Source of the DNA: Mycoplasma nasistruthionis
GTDB taxonomy: Bacteria > Bacillota_I > Bacilli_A > Mycoplasmatales > Metamycoplasmataceae
NCBI RefSeq assembly: GCF_006228185.1
Contig: NZ_CP040825.1
Coordinates: 186,001-250,000 of the forward strand
Direction: 5' to 3'
Length of the DNA stretch: 64,000 bases
Under the pieces are notes generated by a model. The model searched no databases. It was not told the DNA's origin and worked only from the letters and a program-made list of their open reading frames with translations. Positions within the stretch are counted from its first letter, which is position 1. Each line of letters opens with the position of its first letter. A program made the position numbers and the translations under genes. Of the stretch, positions 44,894 to 55,552 are shown one piece after another.

Positions 44894-46113
44894 TATTGCT
44901 CCTTTGTTTTTACTTTTTGTCAATATGTTTTAATTTTTTGCTCAGCATCGTTTAAGCCTGGATAATAAAATTTAGTGTCTTGTAGTTTGTTAGGCAAATA
45001 TTGCTGATCAATTCAATTGTTTAAAAAGTCATGTGGGTATAAATAATCAACTCCGTGTCCTAATTTAGAAGCTGATTTATAATGTGCATCTTTTAAATGT
45101 TTTGGAATGTCATAAATCATTCCTTGGTCAATTAAAGAATTGGCTTTTTCAATTGCTAAATATACTGAGTTAGATTTAGGTGCTAAGGCTAAATCGGCAA
45201 TTGCAACACCGATTGGCAATTTTCCTTCAGGTAGTCCTAAACGTTCAAATGTTTCAATCGCATTCAAAGTTCTAAGTCCGATGTTTGGTGAAGCTAATCC
45301 AACATCTTCATAAGCAACACATAACATTCGTCTAAATAACCCATCAACATCACCTGATTTTAAAATTAAAAAGCCGTAATATAAAGCCGCATCAACATCT
45401 GAACCACGAAGTGATTTATGAAATGCTGACAAATTATTATAATGAGCAGATGAGTTTTGGTCTGAATAAAAATTAATATTTGGAATTAAATCTTTTAGAT
45501 CTTGTTTTGAAACTTTTGAATCATCTTTTTTAATTAAGCCAAGCATTTGTAAATTGTTTAAGCTTGTTCTTAAATCGCCTGCCGAGTATTTAGCTAGCGA
45601 CAATAGAATTTCTTTATCCAATTTCAAATGTGGAAAATGTTGTTTTGCCACTTTTTGAAGTTTGTCAACAATATCAGCTTCTGATATTTTTAAAAATTCT
45701 TTAATTTGCATTCTGCTACGTACAGCAGGATCAACTTTAAAATAAGGATTTTGAGTAGTAGTTGCATAAACAATTATTTTGTCAAACTCTAAATAAGACA
45801 ACAAAATTTCTTGTTTATCTTTGTTTAAACGATGTATTTCATCTATGATTATCACTTCTTTTGAACCTAAAAGTTCAGTTAATTGCGCTTTAGAATCAAC
45901 AGAAGCGTTAAAGTAACCATATGATAGTCCTAAGTCGTTTGCTAAAGCAATCGCTGCAGAAGTTTTCCCAGTTCCTGCATCACCAAAAAATAAAAAACTA
46001 GTAGTAATTTTATTTTTAACAACTTCTTTTAAGAGCTTAATTACATGACTTTGACCAACTATATCATCTAGTGTTGTTGGTCTTAATTGATTAGCTAAAT
46101 TTCTATTATTCAT
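44893..46113 (-). CDS. rarA: Replication-associated recombination protein A (MgsA/RarA)
   Basis: The 406-aa AAA+ ATPase of the WHIP/RarA clamp-loader-like family acts at stalled forks. Motifs are RPTTLDDIVGQSHV, Walker A FFGDAGTGKTS, Walker B VIIIDEIHR, sensor 1 YATTTQNPYF, an RSRMQ-type arginine finger and the RarA C-terminal GSDVDAALYYG, RRMLCVAYEDVGLA and YLYPHDF. The C-terminus is completed through a TGA Trp. It heads the operon with pheS, ung, pheT and glyA. Confidence 0.94.
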
Positions 46114-46343
46114 ATTAGTTTTTATATTATACAGTTTTATTAGCCTTTAGCCTTTAAATGGTGCATAATTCGGAAAAAAACTTAAAATTTTATGATATTA
46201 ATAAGGCAAATGCTTTGTGTTTCTGAGTTAGATGGTTATTTGATTTGCTGAATACTAAAAATAAGGGTTATTTGGTTTTTGATAGTTAATTTTACTTGTA
46301 TAAAATTGCAGTATTGTACAAATTTAACAATGTTTGTTATAAC

Positions 46344-46370
46344 AAAAAGAAAAAGCACACTGTGCTTTTC
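46344..46370 (-). terminator. Terminator of the glyQS-dnaG-rpoD-nif3 operon
   Basis: AAAAGCAC / GTGCTTTT inverted repeat with minus-strand T-run, 6 bp after the nif3 stop. Confidence 0.7.
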
Positions 46371-46375
46371 TAAAA

Positions 46376-47155
46376 TTAAATGTTTTTATATGGGACTGAA
46401 ATGTTTTGAACTACAAATTTATATTCAGGTAAATTTTCTTGTAAGACACTATGCATATGTCATGCAAAAACTTGTTCATCTAAGTGTGGAATTTCTAAAA
46501 TGTTAATCTTAGATTCTTTGAATGTAATTCAATCAGATCATCTAAAATCACTACTAATAAATAGGTCGATATCTTTTGACATTTCTACAATTTGTCCGAT
46601 GTAACCTGAACCACTTAAAATTGCTACTTTGTGGAATTTTTGATTTAAGTCTTCTACATTGGTACGGAAGTGTTGCAATAACAAGTTTTGTTTTAAATTA
46701 TCTGACAGTTCAGAAACTGTTAAGTCCGCATTTAAAACTACTGAAAACTTAGGAGAATTTAAATCTACTTTTTCTGCTAAGTTCATAAAATTAGCAATTT
46801 GATATGAAGTTCCTTGGCTGTCACAATCGTAGTTTGTGTGCATTGAATAAACCGTGATTTGCTTTTGTCTTAAAAAATCATATAAAGGTCTTTTGTAAGG
46901 AGCTTTAGCATTTTCTGATTTTCAATCTGCTTCAAAACGGAAAGGGTGATGAGTTAAAATAACATTACAATCATTATCAATTGCGCTTTGAACCACTTCT
47001 TCAGTAACATCAATTGCTAAAACAGCACCTTTGAATTTCTTAGACTGAACTGTTCTAAGTGCATAACCAGTTGGATCTCAAATTTCTGCATTAGATGTAG
47101 GATAAAGTTGGTTTAGATAATCAATAAAATCTTTAATTTTTAAAGCTTTTTTCAT
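46376..47155 (-). CDS. Nif3-like dinuclear metal-centre protein (DUF34)
   Basis: The 259-aa protein has the family order: YPTSNAEIWDPTG near the N-terminus, LTHHPFRF (metal-binding His pair), YSMHTNYD, a Gly-rich LSGSGYIGQ and FISSDFRW. Its C-terminal metal site, usually containing HxxxE, reads IPHLDEQVFA. Members are hexameric with two metals per subunit; proposed roles include GTP cyclohydrolase-like and metal-related activities, none certain. Three TGA Trp codons are read. It sits 8 bp after rpoD, the arrangement common in Firmicutes. Confidence 0.9.
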
Positions 47156-47162
47156 AATTTTC

Positions 47163-48662
47163 CTATGATAAAAATTCTTTTAAGTTTTTACCGTGTTTTG
47201 AATTAGATTTTAGACGTCTTAAAATCTTGTTTTCAATTTGTCTAATTCTTTCTTTTGAAACGCCACCACGATCAGCTGCTAATTCATCTAGGCTGTGTAC
47301 ACGATATTCGTTTCCTAGTTCATCTTTTCCGATACCAAATCTTTTACAAATTAGTTTTCTATCTTCTGGCTCTAATTCATCAAGCATTGCAAATAAAACT
47401 CTTCTTAATTCTTCCTTATTTGCATAATCAATTGGTGATTCAATACTTTCATCTTTAACAAAATCACTAAATGATGAATCATTTTCTTTTCCAACTTGTT
47501 TATCTAATGAAATAGGGTCAATGTTGATTTTCTTAATATGACGAACTTTAGCTGCATCATATCCGTTTCCGTATCTTTCTGCGATTTCATCGTCACTAGG
47601 TTCTCTACCTAATTCTTGTTGTAATTCACGTTCAATTTTTGAAATTTTGTTGATTGTTTCAACCATGTGCACTGGCACACGAATGGTTCTAGCCTGATCA
47701 GCTACTGCACGTGTGATTGCTTGACGTATTCATCATGTAGCATAAGTTGAGAACTTAAACCCTTTATCTACATCATATTTTGATACAGCTTTTAAAATAC
47801 CAGCGTTTCCTTCTGAAATTAAGTCAATAAAACTTAAACCTCTGTTTTTGTATTTTTTAGCATTATTAATTACTAAACGTAAGTTTCTTTGAACAAGTTT
47901 ATCTTTAGCTCTTTTTCCTCTGAAGCCACCTTTAGCCATTTGTTCTGCTAATTTCTTTTCTTCAGCAGGTGTTAAAAGTTCACCATATTTACCAATTCAA
48001 CGCATGTATCATTTAACAATGTCATTTGTTTCAGTTAATTTAGTTGTTGAAGCTTTATGAGAAGTAGTTTTGACTTCATCAAAATCATCATCGAAATTAA
48101 GACTTTCTAAAGTCGCAGAAGTTTCACTATCGTCGTCATCCTCGCTTTCTTCATCATAAATTTTTAAATCATCTTCTCAGGTTTCTTCTTCGTCCTCTGA
48201 ATCTTCATCATCTTCTGAGTCATTTTCTTCAGAATCTGGCTGACTATAATGTTCTAAATCATCTTCAATGCTTTCAGTATCATCACCAAAGATATCGTCT
48301 TCATCATCAAATAAGTCTAAATCTTCAACTGAATCAGGTAAATCATCTAAGTTGTCAAAGGCACTTTTAGTGCTTTTTGAAACTGTTTTTGACTTTTTCT
48401 TTTTATCTTTTGATTTAGACATAATTTCTTGTAAGTCATCTTCATCAAAGGCAGGAACTTCTAAGTCTATTTCGCTGTAGTCATCATAATTTGAGTCTAA
48501 TACACCTTGACTTCTTAGTTCGCTGAAAAATTCATCGATATCATCGTCATCTAATGCTAAGTCTTTTTTATCTAAAAATTCAAAAATTTCTGGCGAAGTT
48601 CATTTATGATCTTTACCTTTTGCGTTTTCGATTGCGTTAATTAATGTCTGGTATTTCTCCAT
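47163..48662 (-). CDS. rpoD: RNA polymerase principal sigma factor
   Basis: The 499-aa protein begins with a region 1.1-like domain (residues 1-60), then a ~110-residue stretch dominated by Asp, Glu and Ser. Regions 1.2-2 follow ([38 protein letters not shown], then [15 protein letters not shown]), then region 3 and the region 4 helix-turn-helix ([21 protein letters not shown]). It directs housekeeping transcription. The acidic insert is far richer than in most sigma factors. It follows dnaG by 2 bp, in the conserved dnaG-rpoD order. Confidence 0.96.
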
Positions 48663-48664
48663 AA

Positions 48665-50605
48665 TTAATCCCCTTTCCGTAGTTCAATCGTTTTTTTACC
48701 TAGCTCACGCAGTTTTCCTAATTTATTTTGTTTAAATTTAGGAATTGAGTATTCCCCCTTAGGTAAAATTTCGGTATTATGCAAGTAATTTTCCATTTCA
48801 GATGCATAATCTTTCAATGAAACAATAATTCTTTCTTGCTGTTTTATATCTTCAAGGTTTTCAAGCTGATTTTCAATCATTTTGTTTAATTTTTGATTGA
48901 TTATGTCTTGAACTTCACTTTCAAGCAATTCAGGCAACTCAGAAGTGATAATTTCATAAATTTGATTTGGATCTTTAATATCTTGAGAAAGGCTATGAGC
49001 TTTATCAGCAAGTTTTTTTATTTCAATTGGTCCGTCAAATATGCTTGAAATTTCATTTATATCAAATATTTTTTGGCGTAAATTATTTGATGAAAGTAGT
49101 TGAATGATCAAACTCATTCTAGCGTGATCTAAAAATTCAAATGTATTTTTAGCAAATTGATAGTCAGGCTGTGTTTGAAAATAATCATTAACTGTAAAAT
49201 CAAAATTTGGATCAACAGGTTCTAAATAAGGATCTTCAAAAATATTGTAATAATCAATATTTGATGGATTATTAAATGGTGGATATTGATTATTAAAACC
49301 TTGATTTATAGGTTTTCTTTCAGTTAATAATTCATTAATTTGTAAATTTAATTCTGTTTGAATTTTGTTAAATAAATATTGTTTTTGTTTAAGTGCAATG
49401 TTTTTAGTGTAATTAAGAATTGATTTTTCAAAGTTTTGAAGCATTTCAAAATCATTCAAATGAGTTTCGATTAAATTTATGTTATTTTTACTTAAACTAA
49501 CTTGGTAAATAAAATCAATTAGGCTAATAGTTTGATTTTCAATTAAATCAACTAGTTTTTCAGTTCCTTCTTGATTTAGGATTTCATCAGCATCTTTTTC
49601 AAAGGTGTTGTTTACAACTTTGATTGTAAAACCGTGTAAAGCTAATAAATCTGCAGAACGCAGAGCTGCATCAACCCCAGCATTATCATTGTCTAAAAAC
49701 AGAATAATTTCAGAGTTTTTTAGTAGCTGAATATGATCTTTTGTTAAAGCTGTACCCATTAGGGCTACTACGTTATTAATACCTGCACGATAGCAGGCAA
49801 TAACATCCATAAAACCCTCTACAATTACAACTTGTTTTTTTGCTTTTATTGAATCCTTAGCATTATGGTAGTTGTAAAGAATTTTTGATTTGTTAAATAA
49901 TGGCGTTTCTGGTGAGTTTAAATATTTAGCAAAATTGCTATTTTTATCAATTGTTCTAGCGCTAAATCCGACTAGTTCACCATGTGAATTTCTAATACCG
50001 AATGTAATTCTGCCTCAAAAAATTTCATTTAAATCAGAGTTTAATAAACCAGCATTAACTGCTAAGTTTTCTTTGTTTTCACTTGCATTAATTTCTTGTT
50101 TTAGTCTATTTTTAGGCGCATAACCGATATCAAACTTTTCACGTAGATCTAAATCATTTAAATGTCTAGATTCTAAGTAGTTTAAGGCGTTTTTTTCTTT
50201 TAATAAAGATATTTTATAAAATGAGTTAACAAACTCTAATAACTCTAACGTTTCCAGTGTTGTTTGATCATATTTTTCAACATGTGATTGCGCTTTGTAT
50301 GAACTGAAATCAAAATTTAAACCTAATTTATTAGCAACAAATTCAAGCGCTTGAATTCAGCTAATTTGCTTAAAATCTTGAATAAATTTAATTGCATCAC
50401 CTGATGCAGAACAAGGAAAACATTTATATATTTTTTTGCTTGGAGATACTGTAAAACTGGGTGAAGTATCTTGGTGAAATGGACAAGAACCGATAAAATT
50501 ATTACCTTTTTTAGCTAAAGGCACAAATTCCGAAATAACATCTACGATGTTAACTTGTGCTTTAACTTGTTCGATAAATTCTCTTGGAATTTGTTTAAAC
50601 GCCAT
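48665..50605 (-). CDS. dnaG: DNA primase
   Basis: The 646-aa primase has the CHC2-type zinc ribbon (CPFHQDTSPSF, then KCFPCSASGD) and the RNA polymerase core. Its TOPRIM motifs are VVIVEGFMDVIACYRAG and ILFLDNDNAG, and a long C-terminal helicase-interaction region follows. Multiple TGA Trp codons are read. The C-terminal third contains Asn/Pro-rich low-complexity sequence around NNQYPPFNNPSN. It makes RNA primers with DnaB at the fork. It sits between glyQS and rpoD in one operon. Confidence 0.95.
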
Positions 50606-50632
50606 TTCACTCCTTGTTTTAGTATTTAAAAA

Positions 50633-51997
50633 TTATTTTAAAATTTCAAATAATTTGTCTAATGAGATTCTTTGTTGTTCCATTGTGTCTCTATTTCTTA
50701 AAGTTACACAATTATCTTCTAAAGAATCGTAGTCAAATGTTAAACAGTAGTATGTACCAATTGAATCTTGTCTACGATATCTTTTTCCGATTGAACCAGC
50801 TTCATCATATGCTACTGAAATACCTTTTTCAACTAATGTTGCAAAAATTTCTTTTGCTTGTTCGCTTAGTTTTTTAACCAATGGTAGAACAGCGACTTTA
50901 TATGGTGCTATAGCATATGGGAAAGATAAGACAATTCTTGAATCGTTTTCTAATTGCTCTTCTTTGTATGCATCTGAAATTACAGCTAACATTAAACGAT
51001 CTAAACCAATGCTTGGTTCAATTACATATGGAACGATTTTTTGATTTGTTTCAGGATCTAAATAGTCTAACGATTCACCTGTTGCTTTTGAGTGTGACAT
51101 TAAATCATAATTTGTACGATTAGCAACTCCTAATAATTCACCTCATCCAAATGGAAAGTTAAATTCAACATCACTTGTTCCTTCCGAATAGTGTGCTAAT
51201 TCTTCTTTTTCATGAGCACGAATTCTAACACTTTGTTCCTTGATTCCTAGGCTTAAAGCAAAATTATATGCTTTTTGAACATAGTAATCAAATCATTGTG
51301 AAGCTTCTTCTGGTTTAGTGAAAAACTCTAATTCCATTTGTTCAAATTCTCTAGTTCTGAAAATGAAGTTACCTGGAGTCACTTCGTTCCTGAAGCTTTT
51401 TCCGACTTGTGCAATACCAAAGGGTAATTTAGCACGTGTTGAACGCTGAACATTTTTGAAATTAACAAAAATTCCTTGTGCTGTTTCTGGACGTAAATAA
51501 ACTTTTGACTTATTTCCTTCTACTACACCTTGTGAAGTTTCAAACATTAAATTAAATTGCTTGATTTCTGATCAATCAGTTTTGTCATTTTCATATTTTG
51601 GTAAGTTATCTTTTAAATATTGAACCATTTGTTCATTTGACATCTTTTCAACAACAATTGTTTCATCAATTTCTTGAATCAATTTATCTGCACGATATCT
51701 TTTTCCGTTAACTTTGTTTTCAATTAATGGGTCTGCGAAGTTTGAGACATGACCACTGGTTACTCAAACTTGTGGGTTCATTAAAATTTTTGAATCGATT
51801 AAGTAATTATTTGGTTCTTTAAAAACAAACTCTTTTTTTCAAGCTTGTTGAATATTGTCCTTTAATAATGCTCCTAAAGGACCATAATCTCATGTGTTTG
51901 ATAAACCACCGTAAATCTCGCTTCCTTGAAACACAAAACCTGAATTTTTCAAGTGATTTACAATGTCTAACATCTTTTCTTTACCTGTTTTTAGCAT
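50633..51997 (-). CDS. glyQS: Glycyl-tRNA synthetase, dimeric class II type
   Basis: The 454-aa enzyme has the N-terminal [21 protein letters not shown] and motif 2 ([31 protein letters not shown]). [12 protein letters not shown], the motif 3 region ([14 protein letters not shown]) and the C-terminal anticodon domain ([37 protein letters not shown]) follow. This is the alpha2, eukaryote-like form found in mycoplasmas, not the GlyQ/GlyS tetramer. It is the first gene before dnaG-rpoD-nif3. Confidence 0.95.
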
Positions 51998-52050
51998 AAT
52001 GCTATTTTATCATTTTTTCAGCATTTTGCTAAGGCTTTTTAAGGACTATG

Positions 52051-52081
52051 AAAAAAGCAAAAAGCGCATTGTGCGCTTTTT
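52051..52081 (-). terminator. Terminator after the tail-anchored coiled-coil gene
   Basis: AAAAGCGCA / TGCGCTTTT stem with a TTG loop and a long A-run upstream (T-run on the minus strand), 20 bp past the stop. Confidence 0.8.
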
Positions 52082-52100
52082 GAATTAATGATTTTAATTA

Positions 52101-53537
52101 TTAAGCTGAAATAACACCTGTAGCAAATAATACAACTAAAGCAATTAAAATTCCATAAGCAACAGCCAGTAAGAATAAAGCCAATCAACTGAATCTTGCA
52201 GGTGCTGAAACTTGTTTGTCATCTGAAGTAACTTGAACTTCTTTGATTACTTCAACTGGAACTTCAACTTCTTTAATTACTTCTTTGATGATTTCAACTG
52301 GTACTTCTCTAATAACTTCGATTTCTCTAACTTCGTTTGATACAACAACTTGTTCTGCATCAAATGGTGAATCTAAAACAACAAAGTGTTTTCTTGCAGC
52401 TGGTTCACCAATGTAAACTGCGTATAGATAATCATTTTCAGGAACGAATCCAACATGCATTTGATCGTATGCAACAAATGATGTGTATTGAGCAACTTTA
52501 ACGTTTTCTTTATCGCAAGTTTCAAAATATAAAGCGTTTTCTGCTGAATCTTCAATTTCAGCTTTTCCAACAACTTTTTCCGATAATGTTCTTAGAGATT
52601 TTTTCAATGAAAACATTATAGCAGCTAAGAATCTTAGTTTTTCATCGTTGTCTTTGTATTCAACTTCTAAATCTTGAGCAACTGATAGAGCATCTCTTAA
52701 GTTTTTATCAACTGCTTGTAAGTCTGCAACTGATGTTTGTAAGTCAGATGCTAATTTAGAACTTAGTTTTTCTAGTTTTTTAGCATATACAGCTAAAATT
52801 TTAATTTGTTTACATGCTGATAAGTTTCTGATGTAAACGTATTCTTTAATCTTGTCATCACATTCAACTACAACTGTTGGTTCAACTTCAACAACTTTTT
52901 CTTCAACCACAACTGTTTCTTGGTGTTGTAATTTTTCTTTTAACTCAGCAATTTGTCTCAATAATGTTTCTTTATCTGAATTTGAGTCTTCTAATTGTTT
53001 TGTTAAATAGATTAATTCTTGTGAATAATCTGTTCCTGAAGTTCTTTGGCTTAATAAAATTGATAATTCTGAAATTTGTGCTCTTAATTTTTCAATTTCT
53101 AAATCTTTTGCTGAAGCTTTTCTTTCGTATTTGTAATCGTCATCTAGTGGGAAGTATGTTTCAACATCGTGTAGTTGTTTGAAATCCACAACTTCTTCTA
53201 CGGCTACTTTAGCACCATCTTCATCTCTGAAACCATCTTTTGTAATGTTTAATTCTTTCAATGTTTCTTCGTAGTCTAATTTACCATCGAATTTATCAAC
53301 ATTAAGTTCGTATTCCATTTTGTCATCAGAGTTTTTGTATCCGATTAATAATCCACCAACAATTCTTTTATCTGTTTGGAATCAAACAGCACAGTCTAAT
53401 TGATAAGCTAAGAATCAGTTCATCGCGTCTTTACGAGACTTAAATAGAGCCAATGCGTTTTCTACTTTTGGGTGTTTTAATGCTCAAGGATATTCTTTAT
53501 TTTTCTTTGCATTATATAAACAATTTAAACGTTTCAT
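52101..53537 (-). CDS. Tail-anchored coiled-coil protein with DUF2188-like N-terminus
   Basis: The 478-aa acidic protein has an N-terminal ~45 residues that pattern like DUF2188 (YPWALKHPKVENALALFKSRKDAMNWF). A heptad-rich stretch (~125-200: IEKLRAQISELSILLSQR) and a second helical region (~230-330) follow. A low-complexity segment (~400-450) has repeated valine-glutamate units (REIEVIREVPVEIIKEV, EVPVEVIKEVQV). A single membrane helix ends the protein (LALFLLAVAYGILIALVVLF). No signal peptide is seen, so the bulk should be cytoplasmic. It may be a cytoskeletal or membrane-scaffold protein (inference). Promoter-like sequence and two palindromes lie upstream. Confidence 0.75.
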
Positions 53538-53876
53538 CTTTCCTCATTTCAAATTAGTTATTACGTTCATTTAACGATTAAATCTAAAACTTAGCTATGC
53601 TAAATTTTTCATAATATACTTTAATTATAAATTAATTTAATTAAAATCACTTAAATTTAGCAAAATACTAAGTATTTTTTGCTCAAAATTGCATGCATGT
53701 GCAACTTTGAAAACATAATCTACATTATAAAATTACTTTTAAGTCTTATTTTCAGGCATAAAAGTAATTTTTATCAAATCTACTCTCAAATTATTTTCGT
53801 AAATAATTGTTTATATAATATAACAAATTTGAAAAATATAAAGGAAAAAGTAATATCTTTATTTTATAATTAGCAT
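53538..53876. other. 339-bp divergent region with two palindromes
   Basis: No gene is supported. It contains a minus-strand TATAAT (53624-53629) about 87 bp before the coiled-coil gene and a plus-strand TATAAT (53814-53819) before the S1 gene. Between them are AAAATACT-A-AGTATTTT (53662-53678, perfect 8-bp arms) and TTGCATGCATGTGCAA (53689-53704, 5-bp arms). Confidence 0.55.
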
Positions 53877-54293
53877 ATGAATGAAAAGAAAGTGTATAAA
53901 GTTGGAGAAGTTGCTTCAGCTAAAGTAATTAAAACTGGATCTAAGTTTGCAGTAGTGATGAATAAATTCAAAACTAAGTTTGTAATTTATAAAAATGAGG
54001 TTAGTGATTTTAATAAAAACAAAGTTAATGAAGTCTTAAAAGTAGGTGATTACATCAATTTTATAGTGCTTCATTTTGATAAATCTAAAAACCATGGAAT
54101 TGGTTCATTTAAACAAAATCACCCTAATTATTTAAACAAACAACAAACAAAAACTAAATCTAAAAAGAAAGCACCACTTAAATTACAAGAAACAGCTAAT
54201 GGATTTAATAATTTAATCAAACACACCATAGAATCAGTGCTTTTAGATGCTAAAGCATTAGAAAAATGTCATGAATCAAATCAAAATAATTAA
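53877..54293 (+). CDS. S1 domain RNA-binding protein (YugI-like)
   Basis: The 138-aa protein has one N-terminal S1/OB domain (YKVGEVASAKVIKTGSKFAVV, then VGDYINFIVLHFDKSKNHGIGSFKQ). A basic linker with KTKSKKKAPLKL and a helical C-terminal tail with GFNNLIKHTIES follow. The layout matches the small YugI/GSP13 S1 proteins of Gram-positives, which bind ribosomes or RNA. Its last 23 bases overlap the start of the isomerase-like gene, so the two are co-transcribed. Confidence 0.85.
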   Translation: MNEKKVYKVGEVASAKVIKTGSKFAVVMNKFKTKFVIYKNEVSDFNKNKVNEVLKVGDYINFIVLHFDKSKNHGIGSFKQNHPNYLNKQQTKTKSKKKAPLKLQETANGFNNLIKHTIESVLLDAKALEKCHESNQNN

Positions 54294-55527
54294 AAATTAT
54301 TATCAAACCCAACAGCAAATAGCTAATGATATTAACTTATCAAATACAATTATTCAAAAGGTTCAATCTTTGAATTTCAAAGGTTCATCATATTTAGGTT
54401 TCGATGACATTACTTTGAACTTTACAATAAATGGTTATGAACGGATTATTCAGTTTTGTAATTTGCTTTATGAAAAGCAAATTAATTTATTAATTATATG
54501 AACTAAACCTGAAATTCAAAAAGCAATAGAAGCTTCAATAAATTTTGTTTTAGGTCTAAATGACTTTGATAAAAGTAAAAAAATAAGATTGGTTTTTGTC
54601 AATGAATCACAAAATGATTTGCTAATTAATCGCCAAATTACTAAAGAATTAAACGAAAACAACAAAGAAACTGTTGGATTACTGTTTTTAGATAGCTTTG
54701 GTGCTGAAAAAGCACATTTAAACTCAATTAAAAACTTTTTAAGCCAGTTTAATAGGTATGCAAGTGATTTTTTAATTAAAAAATCTATTTTTTATGTCGG
54801 TCGGTCAATCAGTTATGTTGACACATTAAATTTAAATGTACCACGTGAAAATTGTTTGTTTGTTTCAGATGACGTTCATCCGCAGTATTCATTGCTAAGC
54901 GAAATAGGATTAGTGATTTTAGCTTTGCAAGGCATTAATGTTCAAAAAGTAATTGAAGGTTATGCTAAAGCATCTGAAAGTTTATCTGAATTTGATATTT
55001 ACTTTAACAAAGCCTTGGATTTAGCTTTGATTTTAAATAATAATTTTAAAAACAATGAAGATTCAACTTTTATGAATCACTTAATAGCCTATGACACTAG
55101 CTTAAACAATTTTTTAGGTTATTTTGCTTACTTATTTAATAAAACTACTTTAGCACAAAATATTTTAAATACCAACTGTTCTTTTCCAAAACAAATTAAT
55201 ACATATGCTCAAAATTTGCTTTCTGGCCCGATTTACACTTTAGCTAGTTTTTGAGTAGTTAAAAATAAAAGTTTTGATTTTCAACTATCATCAAATATAG
55301 AAAACGATGATTTAATCGATCAGATTAAAAATTACACTGTAAACCAGATTAAAAATTCAAGTTATGAAACTTTTAGTACTTATTTAAATAGTTTTAACGA
55401 CACTTTAAATTCTTTTACAGTTGAAATTAATTCAAATTCTGAATTTGCTTTAGGTCAACTAATTAACCTACTTTACTGAAGTAGAATTTATTATTGTGTA
55501 ATTAATGATATTGATCCATTTGCATAA
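54271..55527 (+). CDS. Phosphoglucose isomerase-like protein lacking the C-terminal catalytic motif
   Basis: The 418-aa protein follows the SIS-fold pattern of glucose-6-phosphate isomerase. The segment SIFYVGRSISYVDTLN stands where the phosphate loop SKSGTTxET should be. DVHPQYSLLSEIGLVILALQGI matches GGRYSVLTPVGLLPIAVAGI and is followed by VQKVIEGYAKASE. ALGQLINLLYWSRIYYCVINDIDPFA matches the C-terminal helix. It then stops at DPFA, so the usual DPFDQPGVExxK tail with the catalytic lysine is absent, and the phosphate-binding SGTT is also lost. A terminator follows at once. It is probably inactive as an isomerase or has another role. Confidence 0.7.
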
Positions 55528-55528
55528 T

Positions 55529-55552
55529 AAAAGTCCCATAAGGGACTTTTTT
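55529..55552. terminator. Bidirectional terminator
   Basis: AAAAGTCCC / GGGACTTTT with a 4-nt loop and T-runs. It ends the isomerase-like gene (+) and reaches the stop codon of the ABC exporter subunit (-). Confidence 0.85.

Noticed and set aside
46279-46506. Plus-strand open frame downstream of nif3
   Set aside because: It overlaps the nif3 terminator and coding sequence antisense and shows no start signal.
53679-53873. Plus-strand 64-codon open frame
   Set aside because: AT-rich, no ribosome-binding site, crosses a palindrome and promoter-like sequence; no protein character.
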